Positions 16,456 through 28,560 of a stretch of 64,000 bases of DNA are shown here, piece by piece. The notes beneath the pieces were generated by a model, which saw only the letters and a list, made by a program, of their open reading frames with translations, did not search any database and had not been told where the DNA came from. Location of the stretch: contig NC_092649.1 in the NCBI RefSeq assembly GCF_032118995.1, positions 23,977,332 through 24,041,331 of the forward strand, in the 5' to 3' direction. A program made the translations under genes and the position numbers. This DNA comes from Asterias amurensis. Lineage: Eukaryota; Echinodermata; Asteroidea; Forcipulatida; Asteriidae. How positions within the stretch are numbered: the stretch's first letter is position 1; the number at the start of each line of letters is the position of its first letter.

Positions 16456-19400
16456 GTAAACTGAAGGGCTTTTGATGTTCATTGTGTCCTGGAACAATTT
16501 ATGTTGTATTTTATTTATTTTTATTTTTTAAACTTTTAGACTATATTGATAACATAATGATTACAATACAAGTTGCACATGGTCTTATAATATTTCCTTA
16601 ATACAACCTTCCTTTAAACCCTTGGTAAAATTTTATTGATTGATTGATTTATTTATTTGTTTTAAATCTTAAGACATACCTAATGATTACAAGTTGGACA
16701 GGAGCTGTTATGGCTGTCAAGGTTTTAAAACAAAAACTGTCGTCGTGTAAAACCAAACACCTGCCAACGATAAAAGTATAATTATATAAGGAGATTGCAC
16801 TCAAACATTTTAAAGTCACACATTGGAAAACATTGAAGCAAAAGCAAATTCTGATTATTGCAAAAGCATCACCCACAACAAAACACCACACAAAAGGAGG
16901 ACGGGACAACAATAAAAAATAAAAAAACATAGCCAAACACGAATTGACTAAAAATGCAGTGCGTCATGTATAGGCCTAAACTTCTCTAATCATCGACCAT
17001 TCATAAATCATGAATGAAACAGTGCAGGTTTCTAATAAATCCGGACCATCAAAGAAAGAAACATGCTCATCAATGCACGGTTTTAAATTACTCTCACTCT
17101 TAAGTCCAAGACGACTGTGGAGACATCTTCGTTAATCATCACCGAGACTTCCAAACCATTTCCCCATCAGTCTTCTGGAAATTATAAACAACTAACTCCA
17201 GACGAGACTAAATTAAGACTTGTGGTAATAATTGATGACGCTCTCATGTTAATAAAAGGAAACATTCGCTGAAATAGGAACTCATATTATAGGGCCTTGT
17301 CACACGGGGCAAGTTTTTACAGGCAACCTCAAAGGGACACGTTGCCTTGGATCGGTCGAGTTGGTCCATGAAGAGCCTTTGAAACCGTTTGTTATAACAT
17401 CGATATGGTTAGAAAGATTAAAATGGTAGAATATAATGGTCCACACAAACATGCATCGAAATTGCATGGTTTTCCTTACACGTCACGGCAGTACGCCATT
17501 TTGTGGAGTCAAGTTTTGGACTCCATAAAATGGCCGACCGTGTTAGTTCGCAAAGTATAAGAAACCCACCCAATTTCGAGGCATATTTGTGTGGATCATT
17601 ATATTCTACTTTGAAAACATCTTTCTAACCATGTACATTTCATAACAAATGGTTTCAAACGTTTTTCATGAACCCAATTCAAGGCAACCTGTCCCTTTAA
17701 AGGCAACCAACAGCAGTGCATGCTGCATAGTGACCACTTTGGTAGCACATGAGTAATTTCTTCAAACATTTTCTTGCGATCCCCAACAATGATAAATTAT
17801 GTGAACATTCGAATGGCATTACTCTTCTTGTAGATTCTCTAGCCTCGAACTATACCTGTAAATTTCCTCCACGAGGAAAGTTGTACAGCTGACAACCGTT
17901 GAGGTAACCCAGTGCATGCTATAGGAGCACTTTGGTATAGCACATATGGATAATTTTCAAATACGAAATGTCTCACCTTCCAATGAAAACTATTTGAACA
18001 TTCAACTGTGGATGCATTTCGTCTTGGATATTGCCTTGAGCTGGTTGCATGTAAATTGCCTCGTGTGACACGAGCCTTAGATTTATACCGTCGTGTTAAT
18101 TTTCTCGGTAAGAAAAACGACACAAGACGTGGTCACTGAAACATAGGGGACGGTCATTTTCAGTTTTGTCTTCTCTATGCAAACAGGGAGAGATTGTTTC
18201 AGGGAGAGATGTTGAAGACAATAAAGATTATGAATACACATCAACGCAGATCTCCTCACATAATTATTCATTTTTGAAAAAATTGCTCTTAAACGTTTGC
18301 TTCACACATCAGCTGGTCCAATTTCGTAGTGTTGTAGTGTAGCACTCAACATTAAAAAACTCTTCTTTTTATAGTAGAAATAATTATATTTACTATCACA
18401 CCTTGAAATCGGCAATGTTATAATAGATTGATTGCACATGACGTCACTGGCCACCATCTTTGATGACAAACAACGTGGTAGGCTCTCAGCCAATGATAGC
18501 ATTCCCGCGCGCACTTTTCACTTTTAAGCAGCCTTTATAGTTCATACTAAGACTGAGCAGGATTTTGTTATTCTTCCTCTAGCGTTAGGCCATGTCACAC
18601 GAGGTAAATGTACGAGCAACCTCTTCCAGGAAATCTTCACGAAACTAATCCATTCACATTAAATACTGACACATTTCTTATTGTTGATCGTTAAGACAAT
18701 GTTCGAAAAATTACCCAATAAAAATGTGCTACTTCAAAAGTGGTACTGTAGGCACTGCAGTTGGTTGCCTCCAAGTTGCATGTAAAAAGTTGCCTCGTGT
18801 GACAAGGCCCTTATCCAAATTCATTTGAGAGACCAAACCGGTTCTTCTCAGAAGCAACACTCGCACAACAGAGATTTACACATGGTTGTACCCGCAAGTT
18901 TACTATTTATTTAAGTTTCTTCCTACATTCATAACGATCGTTATATCTGTGTATACTAGGAAGTGCAAGGAGAATCCTCTTTACTGAAGGAATGGGGTGC
19001 AAGGATCGAGCTGTACATTGACTGTCTTGGTGATGCACTAGAACGTCACAACATCAGCCACGTCTCTGATGTGGACGGCTCTTTGGTAAGGTCGTCTTAA
19101 ACTTGCTTCTTGCGTTTTTATCCGTGAACCAAAAACTGGTATTGAAAACTGACAAACTGCAGAGATACCACGTGTTGCATAGCCTACTGAGTCAATAATT
19201 ATGTGAGTTTGAAATAGTTTTGTAGGTTTTTTTTATGGTCGCGGGAGGACATAGGAAACCATAATTAAATTAACTTGCATTTATTTTGTTGTATAGTATT
19301 TGAGTATATATTTTATTGTTTATTTAATTGACACAAGGTATCTCTTGAGGAATGCAGACAAAAGGCCAAGACGTTACCACACACTAAGAAACCACACTGT

Positions 19401-20042
19401 GACGAGGATCTCCGTACAAAGCAGTACGATGCCGAGCTCGAGAAACTCCGGCAAGAGATCGCTACCTTAAGAAGCGATCAGGAAGACTCTGCTCTGCAGA
19501 GGAACTCCGAGCAAGAGGTGTTGCTGATGCAGATACAGGCTGCCGAGTATCACGCTAACAGCCGGTGGGAGGTGTACCACGAGACCGCCATGCAACAGTG
19601 GGGACAGACCTACTCCCAGCTCCAGATGCAGTACAACGAGACCATGGGGCAACTGAACCAGCTCAGAGCGGCTTACGACAACCTGAAAGGAGCGACGAAT
19701 CACGGTAGACAGATTGACGAAGACTCGTTCATCAACAACAGGAGAAACGGACCGGCAGCTGTGGATTCGATGCATGGTGATGAGGAGGTCATGAAACCGC
19801 CTGGTCAGTACCATCGCCACCGGCCGATGACAGCGGCATTCAGACCCCATGGACACTACCAGGACAAGCCCGCTCGAAGCTGCCCGGACAACGCACCGAT
19901 CCTCCTGAGGGCTGAACGCACTGAGATCCTGAGGCAATATTTCGCCAATCTGGATATGATTCAGCGCCAGCAGGATAGCGTAGGGTGGCAAAACCGCCAA
20001 CAGATACCGCCCCAGCGTCCTGGACCTCACGGTGAAAATTAA
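16303..20042 (+). CDS. Coiled-coil protein of unknown function, 327 residues, three exons
   Basis: Exons 16303-16455, 18960-19085 and 19338-20042 are joined by phase-0 introns with good GT-AG sites. The start is the first in-frame ATG (MCEEGDDLQPLG). A Gly/Ser-rich, probably disordered head (1-35) is followed by heptad-like helices at about 36-55, 58-80 and 110-190, rich in Glu, Gln, Leu and Lys, with segments such as EALKEKVDYLQLKLE, AELEKLRQEIATL and YNETMGQLNQLRAAYDNLKG. The tail after about 195 is basic and Pro/Gln/His-rich, ending PQRPGPHGEN. No enzyme motif, signal peptide or membrane segment. I do not recognise the family; a cytosolic scaffold or adaptor would fit the composition, but that is a guess. 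Confidence 0.78.
17292..18079. mobile_element. MITE family L copy interrupted by a family D element
   Basis: Outer ends GGGCCTTGTCACACGGGGCA and TTGCCTCGTGTGACACGAG are inverted repeats of family L, seen also at 18590-18812 and 21009-21200. A family D element lies inside at 17331-17700. Confidence 0.78.
17331..17700. mobile_element. MITE family D copy nested in family L
   Basis: GGGACACGTTGCCTTGGATC at the left and CAAGGCAACCTGTCCCTTTAA at the right are inverted. The interior holds a second palindrome around GGACTCCATAAAATGGCCGACC. Copies: 42774-43163, 46711-47099. Confidence 0.82.
18590..18812. mobile_element. MITE family L copy
   Basis: AGGCCATGTCACACGAGGTA and TTGCCTCGTGTGACAAGGCC are the inverted ends, in the first intron of the coiled-coil gene. 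Confidence 0.78.
18960..19085 (+). CDS. Coiled-coil gene exon 2
   Basis: 42 codons, EVQGESSLLKEWGARIELYI and so on to DVDGSL. Flanked by a TATACTAG acceptor and GTAAGG donor; phase 0 on both sides. Confidence 0.75.
19338..20042 (+). CDS. Coiled-coil gene exon 3 (terminal)
   Basis: 234 codons plus TAA. GC content is clearly higher than in the surroundings and third positions are G/C-rich, as expected for coding sequence. It carries the main coiled coil and the basic tail. Confidence 0.82.
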   Translation, partial: VSLEECRQKAKTLPHTKKPHCDEDLRTKQYDAELEKLRQEIATLRSDQEDSALQRNSEQEVLLMQIQAAEYHANSRWEVYHETAMQQWGQTYSQLQMQYNETMGQLNQLRAAYDNLKGATNHGRQIDEDSFINNRRNGPAAVDSMHGDEEVMKPPGQYHRHRPMTAAFRPHGHYQDKPARSCPDNAPILLRAERTEILRQYFANLDMIQRQQDSVGWQNRQQIPPQRPGPHGEN

Positions 20043-20228
20043 ATGATATATCTGCAAAAGTTGATTAGCGAGTTCAAGGCACAACAAAAAGGGACCAAAA
20101 GCTAGATGAACGAAGATGCCTTTAAATTTATATAGCATGCGTCATCAAATATTTCAACACGGTGATGTGTTACCAATTAGTTCTATTGCTATTTGGCTTT
20201 GGTTTGTTGTCGTTTAAATATTATTACA

Positions 20229-20234
20229 AATAAA
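20229..20234 (+). terminator. Polyadenylation signal of the coiled-coil gene
   Basis: AATAAA about 187 bases after the stop codon, in an AT-rich 3' region. The cleavage site itself cannot be placed. Confidence 0.55.
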
Positions 20235-20349
20235 ATTCCAAATTACTCCAAATTACTCGTTTCATACTTTTTTAAAGTTGCAAATTATCTTCAAGCAACA
20301 TTCAAGTATAATTTATTTATACAATCCAAATTATTATGGTTAATTGCTT

Positions 20350-20462
20350 TATCACAATGTAATGATAACTCTAATTGAGTAGGGCTGGTTCTGAAAAGAA
20401 CCGTAGGTTTCAACTCGACATTTCGATCAGTATGCCCCTTTCGTCTTCTGGAGAAAGTTAGC
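20350..20462 (-). repeat. Penelope-like-element-type repeat, copy 3
   Basis: Minus strand contains CAGAAGACGAAAGGGGCAT, ACTGATCGAAATGTCGAG and the TTGAAACC extension found at 2640 and 5866. The stem is broken in this copy. Confidence 0.6.
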
Positions 20463-20499
20463 TTCCAGGTTTAATGAAGTTAATAATCACACTGCCAAA

Positions 20500-22075
20500 A
20501 CATAATTAAATTTCTGTTGCATACGGTGCCGTCTTTGTGAAAGAAAAAAAAAAGAGCTTCACCGATGGAACATAGCTTGATTGATAGCCAATTAATACAG
20601 ATGACAACATGAACAAAGACTTGGAGCTACACTAAATCGAGTCCTTTCATGGAAAAAGAACGTGGGAGGAACGAATCGTGACTTCTGAAACCTGGCTTTT
20701 CAAACCGTGTTGCTCGCTCTCCGTCCTTGGGGGGGGGGGGGGGGGGGGGGAGGGAGCCGGGACGCCCCGGCTAGCCGCGGCTGTATCCGGCCCATCGGGA
20801 CTCGCTCGACGAACGGAAGTCATGACCAATGTTGGTTCCGGGGGGAAAAGAAGACCCATCTTTTGACCATACATGTGCTTTTAATTAAAAACTGTCTTTT
20901 TGGATTTCATGAAGAGATTTGGCAAATAGTCTGGGTAAGAGAGTTGAAGTCGCCTCTGGCGTTGGGGGAAAGTTAATCTTTAAAGTTAAACCGTTTTGTA
21001 AACGTTTAGGTCTTGTCACATGAGGCAACTTTTAAAGACAACTTACAACAGTGCATGCTACAGGAGTACTTTGGTATGCACTGGAGTATTAATTTGTCTA
21101 ACAATGTCTTATAATTTCCAACATTGAATGTAAATGGATATTTTTCATGGAGATTGCCTGGACCTGGTTGCCTGTAAATTGCCTCGTGTGACATGACTTT
21201 TAGATTTCATGAAGTGACCGTGAGTGGCAAACAGTCGATGGGTAAGAGAGTTGAAGTATAGCGCTGTTGGAAGTCTTTAAAGTTTAACCGTTTAAAAAAA
21301 ATTACACTTTAGGCCCACAAGCTCCTCCTAGAAAGGGTCATAATATAGGCATTATGTGTACATCGGGACTATATGATTTTATTAATGTTTTGATTTATTC
21401 CCATTTGAAATATAATTTATTTACTCCCGGGATGTTACTGTAATCTGGTTCTAAACATTTCTTCGTTAAAAATGTTTCTTTAGAAAATGTAAGCATTATT
21501 TTATTGTAACTTTCCAGAAGATAACTTGTCTGATGTAGATTTGTTTGATTGTAATTTAATTCAATAGATTAACATTTTAAATGCAATACGTTTACCCCCC
21601 CCCCCCCCGATGATCAATTTTGTTACACGTTTAGTTGAATTTAATAATCAATTTGGCAGCTGTTTGCTTTTTATTAGAAGGTTTTGTTATAAAAAATAAA
21701 ACAGAATAATCCAACAAAATTTGTCAACAATAATAAATGTGTGAGAAATGTTGTGAATCCCGAGTATATATCAATCCGTGTTTTGGGGGTCTTATCTGTT
21801 AAGTTTCAGTCCACAAACCTTGTAAATATCATGAGGAAAAAAAACCAGCATACGCAGCATTTCCCGCTAAACTTAGAAATACAATTATTGATGCTATTTA
21901 CTGCTTCCGCAAGCGCCGATTCTTTGCTTACGGTAAGCAGAGCCATGAAATTGGGCCCTAGTGTATGGTCGTCTTCCACACCGTCTTATTGTACTTTTAT
22001 CGCGAACATTGTACACAAACAACCAGTAGACATCAGTATGCAAATTCTCCTAAGCAAAACTCTTAATTTATAAAC
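20500..22075. other. Intergenic with one MITE and two homopolymer runs
   Basis: Contains a G run of about 20 at 20731-20750, a family L MITE at 21009-21200 and a C run at 21596-21609. A GC-rich patch at 20750-20860 follows the G run without a recognisable gene. Confidence 0.5.
21009..21200. mobile_element. MITE family L copy (uninterrupted)
   Basis: Ends AGGTCTTGTCACATGAGGCA and TTGCCTCGTGTGACATGACT. Shows the intact interior that is split by family D at 17331-17700. Confidence 0.78.
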
Positions 22076-22648
22076 GTTTATTCATAAACACCCCAGACAG
22101 CTTTGCTATTCCTATTGGTGGAGAGCGTGTCACGTTGGGGTGTTTAAACCGTTGATAATGACCAGTGTTTATAACCGGTTGTCCGCGCTAGTCTTGATGC
22201 AAGACGTTTCTTGTTACGAGCGATGCAGGCGCTGTCGGTGATTTGGCCGCGCTGTGTGTGAAAGGAAAACCAGCGAATATGCACCAAGACTATACGCGCA
22301 TGCGCACGAACGGAACCGGAAAACACACGCGTACGGACATCGTACATGTACATTCATCATGTATACTGAACATACCATGGAGGTGGAAACATACAGAGCT
22401 CATCAACACTCGGAAACAGATAAGTTTTACTGCAGAGTTTCTTACTTTATTACACCTTTAAACCAAAAAGGTATTTATAAATGGGAATCAAAGTGTGTTG
22501 AATCGGTTTTCAACTAGTGGTTTAAACCCGCCGAGGCCTGGTTCTTGATAATTTACCTCGACTTTGTCCCGGTAAAATTATCAAGAACCAGGCCTCGTTG
22601 GGATTAAACCACTAGTTGAAAACCTCTTCACCACACATTGATTCCCTT
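22076..22648. mobile_element. Family G element, copy 2
   Basis: Retains GCGCATGCGC at 22296-22305 and the terminal palindrome at about 22490-22630. The CACGTG of copy 1 is CACGTT here. Confidence 0.8.
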
Positions 22649-22784
22649 AATTTAGAATTCACCAGTTGCCGGTGTTATGCTTAAATGCAATGAACACCAT
22701 GTCTTCTTACTTGGTGTATCCCAACATAAAAATAATTATTGTTGCACCAATATTTGTGTGCTTTCAATTTCCCCAAAAGGGCGT

Positions 22785-23037
22785 CAGGCCTGGGCCCAAT
22801 TTCATGGAGGTGCTTAAGCAAAAAATTCTGCTTAAGCAAAGAATTCCTTGCTCAGTAAAATCAGATTATTGGCCAAGACCCCACTCAATTGTTATGCTAA
22901 GTAAACAACAGCTAAATACCAGTCACAAGCAATGTACATGGCATGAAATTTTGGCCAGTAACATGTGTAAAATAAGCCAGCTATTTTCTTGCTTAAGCAA
23001 TTTTTTTGCTTAATCAGCTCTATGAAATTGGCCCCCG
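22785..23037. mobile_element. MITE family C copy 2
   Basis: Same layout as 3080-3318: inverted GCTTAAGCAAAAAATTCTGC-type ends, with the interior sharing GCCAAGACCCCACTCAATTG. Confidence 0.82.
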
Positions 23038-23039
23038 AT

Positions 23040-25203
23040 GAAGTCTTTCTCAGAACGGCTGACTTGCCAACAAGATGGAAAGAAATCTGAAGTTAAGTTG
23101 TAAACAAAATGTACTTGATTGGCTACTCAAGCGGCTGAGAGACTTTAAAATAAGTTCTCGAATATTCTTGAAGATTTAAAAATTTAGAATTGGTTACTAC
23201 GGGAAGTTTATGGAGTCCAACGACCTCCAACCAAGTTTCCGGTTTGCATGGTTGTTATTAGTGACCACGATGTGTATAAATGGAGGTAACCAGTCCATAG
23301 ATATCGGAAGGAATTATCCTTTGGCCAACCCACATAACCCGGTAACAGTATTATGCAATGGGAGGGTATTTACCGAAGCGGAATAACACACACTGTTACA
23401 TTTTTCTCTTTATTCAAAACACAATTCCCCCAAAACTGATCTTTCCCTAAACTAGCCGCATTGGGTAATATAACCTTGATAAAGTACTATGCGGCTGTAT
23501 AATGTGTTATGTTTACAGTGTCCCAACTTAACATTATTTTTGTCCAGTTCCGTAATTAAGGATTACTCAACATGCGATTCAATGGAAGTGAATTCAATTA
23601 AACGATTTCAACGAAACCCATGAGTATGCAAGGTCATTGAGAGGTAAAGCTTGATGGTGGTGAGGATACCTTCTAATCAGTATGCTTGGTTGCTGCGTGT
23701 AGGTGTTCACATTCAAACCGGGCCCTATAACAAAATAAAAACAATAGAGTCAACAGTTCGGGAAAGGTCCGCGATTGGAAAACGTGTACAAAACCAATGG
23801 GAGCTGTTGCAAACAAGTATAAACAAAATAGGGACATTAGGAGGTCCGCAGTTACAGGCTAGGCGTATACAATTCCAAGCTTGTGTGCGTTAAAATGGAG
23901 ATATCTTTGGTGTCCAAGTTACCCATGGAACTTAATAGGGCAACTTGTGCAAATTTTGCGGTTAAAAACCCCTTAGAATAGGCCTCTTTGCAATCGGATT
24001 CTACAGTGGCCCAAAATCGACAACATTGGATGTTTAATTCTACCTCCATGATTGGATGCTCTCATATAACCGTCACCCATTCCGGAAATAGCGTTCAACA
24101 CATCGCATTTCGATCTTTGTGGCATTGTCGACCTCACAACACAGTGGCCGCATTTGGGCGTGCGTTTTTGTTTGTTGAGAATTCTTCCGCTCTTTGAGTT
24201 CTGTTGGTTGAGTTTCTCAGTACTTTTGAAATAAATGTTAACCAAACCATGACCAAACCTAATTTCACATAAAGGAGTATCAATTTGACATGACGAAGAA
24301 CCCAATTTTATAAACGATGGCGGCAGGTGCATTTTGGTTTTACAATTAATTACAGCTACGCGCGTCAGGGATCTATACCGACTCATCTACACAACGCAGT
24401 GACAACCAAATCCGGGAATCGCAGATGCGTGCACGGGGCAGTTCGTGACGTCATTGCGTCGATCGCCTAAACGAATTACAAAAGCTCAAGGTTTTTACAA
24501 TAGTATTTGGTTGGCTCAATCAGGTTTACTCATTACAAAGGTACACTGTTGTTGATAAACAATGAATGTTGCCATGTGTGATTGGCAATTTGGCCTGAGG
24601 TCAGTTGTCCAATTACCCATATTGGCAATATTGACAAGATGATTGGGGCGAAGTGGTTCCTCCACGCATGGTTTAGTTTCAGGCCGTTTCCGAATTGGCA
24701 GCTACAGCCACGGCTACCATAGAGCAATACTCTATGCGGCTACGGCTGTTGTTAAGTGTGTTCCTTAGGATTTCCTATACCTCAACGCATGGTGACGCGG
24801 GAATCTAGCCGTAGCCGTAGCTTAAGCCGCCATTTTGGGCACGACCATAGTCTCAAAGCGCACTTATTACATATACTACATATTACGATTTACCCAGATA
24901 AATAGTTCCATTAGAAATTCTGGGGGAAAAAAGACGTTTGAAGAAAAGTGAAGTGGTGGAACTGGGGTCAACGAAATTTATGGCAGTCACTGCTGATTTA
25001 GCTTGCGCTCGCCGTCGCTCCAATGAAACTAGCATGTAAAGATTTCGTTTCAAAAGGGGACCGCGTTTTTGAGATGTCGCGGAAATCCAGTGCGAATAAT
25101 AGTTATGGAAATACAACGTAGGCCTACACAATAAATGAGAAGCTTACTCTACAGTAGTAGCGCTTCTCAGATTTAAATTCGGGGGCATGAAAACTGACAT
25201 CTT
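23040..25203. other. Intergenic, no recognisable feature
   Basis: AT-rich single-copy-looking DNA. Short inverted CGGCTACGGCTG / CAGCCACGGCTACC elements near 24700-24830 suggest a decayed MITE. No gene or conserved ORF. Confidence 0.5.
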
Positions 25204-25577
25204 GTTAACGCCAGTGGACACTTTCGGTAAACAGTATTGTCCAAGGCCCACACTTCGTGTATCACAACTTATATATAAAATAACAAACCTGTGAAAAACT
25301 AGGCTCAATCGGTCATCGGAGTCGGGAGAAAATAACGGGAAAACCCACCCTTGTTTCCGCACGTTTCGCCGTGTCATGACATTGTGTTTACTATAAATCC
25401 GTAATTCTCGATGTCGAGAATTGATAATTGTTTTAATGTTTTCTCAAAAAGTAAAGCATTTCATGGAATAATATTTCAAGAGAAGTCTTATACCATTACC
25501 TTCTGTAAACCCTGTAAGTTATTTTTAAATCTGTGAACTTTTTTTCTTTCTGTTCCGAAAGTGTATAATGGCTTTAA
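25204..25577. mobile_element. MITE family F copy
   Basis: Ends CACTTTCGGTAAACAGTATT and CCGAAAGTGTATAATGGC. Internal ATTCTCGATGTCGAGAAT palindrome. Confidence 0.82.
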
Positions 25578-26003
25578 ATATAACAACACGCTTTATAATA
25601 TCCAAAGCTATACTGCAGGATTCGAACCAAACGTTTGTTATCGGAATTATTTTTACCAAACGTAAAGCTTCTCTTTAAGTTTATTGATTACAATCAAAAT
25701 GATGTAGATTTTTTTTCCTCAAGAAAAGGAAGAAGAGAAAAACACATCAATTTCTCAACCCGGACCAGCCTTTCCCACACCTCTCTTCCTGATTACATTG
25801 TGTACTAATGAGTTGCCTTCATCTATAGTACCGTGATTGAGGCATCTCAGCCCCCGAGCAGGTGCTCTCTCTTCCCCTGTCCTTGGGTGCCGGAAACACA
25901 AGTCATATTGCTTGGTGCTGATTAAGGCCACATCGTGACTGACTCCATCATACAGTGTGAGCATCATGTGTTCCTGCACCTCCCCTCATCAACACTCTCT
26001 TCA

Positions 26004-26310
26004 TTAAAGGCACTGGATACGTTTGGTAATTACTCCAATAACAAATCTTATACTTGGTAAACGAACAATGAAGAGCTGTTGATAGTATAAAACATTGGGA
26101 GAAATGACTAACTCTGAAGTTGCGTGGTTTTTGAGAAAAGGTATTTTCTCGCTAAAATATTTCTTAAAGGCACTATAGACACGTTTTTGGTACATTATCA
26201 TAAATTATTATACTTGGTAAACGAGCAACGAAGAGATGTTGACAGCATAAAACATTTATTTGGGAGAAACGACTCCCTCTGAGGTAGTTTTTGAGAAAAT
26301 GGTATAAACT
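26004..26310. mobile_element. Two truncated family B-like MITEs in tandem
   Basis: TTAAAGGCACTGGATACGTT starts at 26004 and TTAAAGGCACTATAGACACG at 26166. Both have lost their right ends. Confidence 0.65.
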
Positions 26311-27974
26311 TCTCTCATTCTCAGTCGGAGTTGTTACTATTAGCCTTGGGCAGTCCTAAATAAGATAAACTAAACTTAAGATTTCTTTCCAACTGTTGGC
26401 AGGTCAGCCATTTTGAATACTATGGTAACCAGTTTGGCGCACAAATTTGGTGCATTGATCAAGCAGCAACAGTTTTAATCACAATATCTGCTGAATGTGA
26501 TATCATTGGTGGTTTAGCATTCAGACCTCGCTTTGGTCACACTGATAAAGGGGACACAAAAGATGCCTGCATCACAATAAATTCCATGATAGGTTACATT
26601 TTTATAAGACTTGCGGTATTGCAAAGCAAGTAGCGCGATTTTGTCATCGTATATTTCCGGTTGATTTTTTTTTTGTCACCCTGCCTCCGTTTCAGACGTG
26701 TTCCCAGAGTCCAGTGGCATTCAGAGAATACTGGTTCCCTAATTTCAAAATGGCGCCAGACGACTGCAAGGCGAATTTCGGTGACGCAATAATCGGTACG
26801 CGCTTCATGTTGTGACGCAATGAAAATTCTCTTTGCATGAAGGATTTGCCGGAAGTATGAACAGTGCTTTACCTTTATTGGGTTTGTTTTTTGTGTTCGG
26901 GTTTAAGGTACAATGTGTCAAACTGCACGTCGCTGCATACCGAGTAATATGAATCATTTTAGTTTCACAATGATGTGGTAAATGATCAGTCTGAGTCAGA
27001 TATTGACCGAAGGTTTCGTTCGTTTGTCATGAATTAGAAGTATTTAACCCAGATATTTTTGGATAGATTCGTATACTCATAACGGCTTCGAGTGGTCAAT
27101 ACATTGTGGGCACAGGCTGAATATTTCGACATCCAGTCCTTTTATTTCATGGCAGAAATATCCAAACGTTTTACCCTTTACCTTTTTGTTAAGAAATGTT
27201 CTGTCTCTCCAAAGTGGAGTCACAGTTTTGAAAAAAAAAGAAAAACAGATTGTTAGAACTCATTCGGACATGTTTGTCTGGTCGGGCAACTTACATAAAC
27301 TTCCTACACAACGGCACCATAAAATATGATTTTAAATTAAAATACGTTCTCGGTTACGCGAATAGTTGGACATCACGTTTTCTTCCTCGCATTGAAAATC
27401 CTCGTATAATTCAATAAATTTGTTGCTCGTTTAGTATTTGTAATTTGCTGGTAATAGTTCTGGTTCAGTTTTAAAAAGTCCGTTTCGTAGTGACGTCTGT
27501 GTGACGTCAATGTTTATGGAACGTGACGTAATGATTCATGAAGGCGTTACTTTGTTTCCTATTTGAAATCTATAGCATCTGATCGAGTGTTTGCCGAAAT
27601 CCTTATAACAATAATCATATATTTTTCTTTATTATTCTCTTGCAACTTCATTGACCAATTGAGTCCAGATGTGCACAGAGTTGTTAATTTATACACATGT
27701 TGGGATACACCAAGTGAGAATACTAGTCTTTGACAGTAGATTACCAAAGATGTGCAGTGCCTAAATATACCTGCACTGTTTTCACAGAGTTAACATACAA
27801 CTATTCAATTTCTACTTCTGGCTAAATCATATGGTTTACTTCTCGGGATGAAGTTTTGGTTACATTTAATTGAGGCATTATCTAGACGTACGATCGTGAC
27901 TTTCTACTCAAGAAAGTTTTGTACTGGTAGAGTTAGACTAGGAGTACGGCACGTTCTAAACGCAAGAGAGGAGA
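26311..27974. other. Intergenic, one MITE fragment only
   Basis: A family B-like right half lies at about 27600-27765. Otherwise no feature; CpG-containing patches near 26690-26830 and 27480-27545 (two GTGACGT motifs) could be regulatory but have no gene nearby. Confidence 0.45.
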
Positions 27975-28322
27975 TTAAAGCCATTGGACACTTTCGGTAA
28001 ACAGTATTGTCAAAGCCCCATACTTCGTGTATCACAACTTCTATATACAATAACAAACCTGTGAAAATTTAGGCTCAATCGGTCATCGGAGTCGGGAGAA
28101 AATAACGGGAAAACCCACCCTTGTTTCCGCACGTTTCGCCGTGTCATGGCATGTGTTTAAAATAAATCCGTAATTGTCGATATCGCGAATCGATATTGTT
28201 TTAATGTTTTGTCAAATGTAAAGCATTTCATGGAATAATATTTCAAGAGAAGTCTTTCACCAGTACCTTTTGTAAACCCTGTGATTTTTTTTTCTGTACC
28301 GAAAGTGTCCAATGGCTTTAAA
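27975..28322. mobile_element. MITE family F copy
   Basis: TTAAAGCCATTGGACACTTT to GTGTCCAATGGCTTTAA; the terminal repeats match almost perfectly. Confidence 0.85.
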
Positions 28323-28560
28323 CCAAACCTCGGTGTTCCGTTTCCACATAACTCCGCTGGTCAACGCACCTTTGTTATTACAACAATGTATTTCCTGAAA
28401 TTAGGACTAATTGTTTTCAAGTGGCGTGGACAGTATACCCGCACCAAACATTGATACCTTTGATTAGCTTTCTCTACACATCGATATTTCTAATAAAGTG
28501 TGAAATTTCATTTTGTAATTACAGCGCCTTAGAGCGTGTAATTATAATACTGCAGCCGTG

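Noticed and set aside
19467..20138. 223-residue open frame on the minus strand
   Set aside because: Antisense of the GC-rich terminal exon of the coiled-coil gene; the + strand frame joins to two upstream exons in phase, this one joins to nothing.
25755..25979. 74-residue minus-strand ORF with PRTGEERAPARGLRC
   Set aside because: No recognisable domain, no splice context and flanked by MITE debris. It could be a transposon relic, but I cannot support it.
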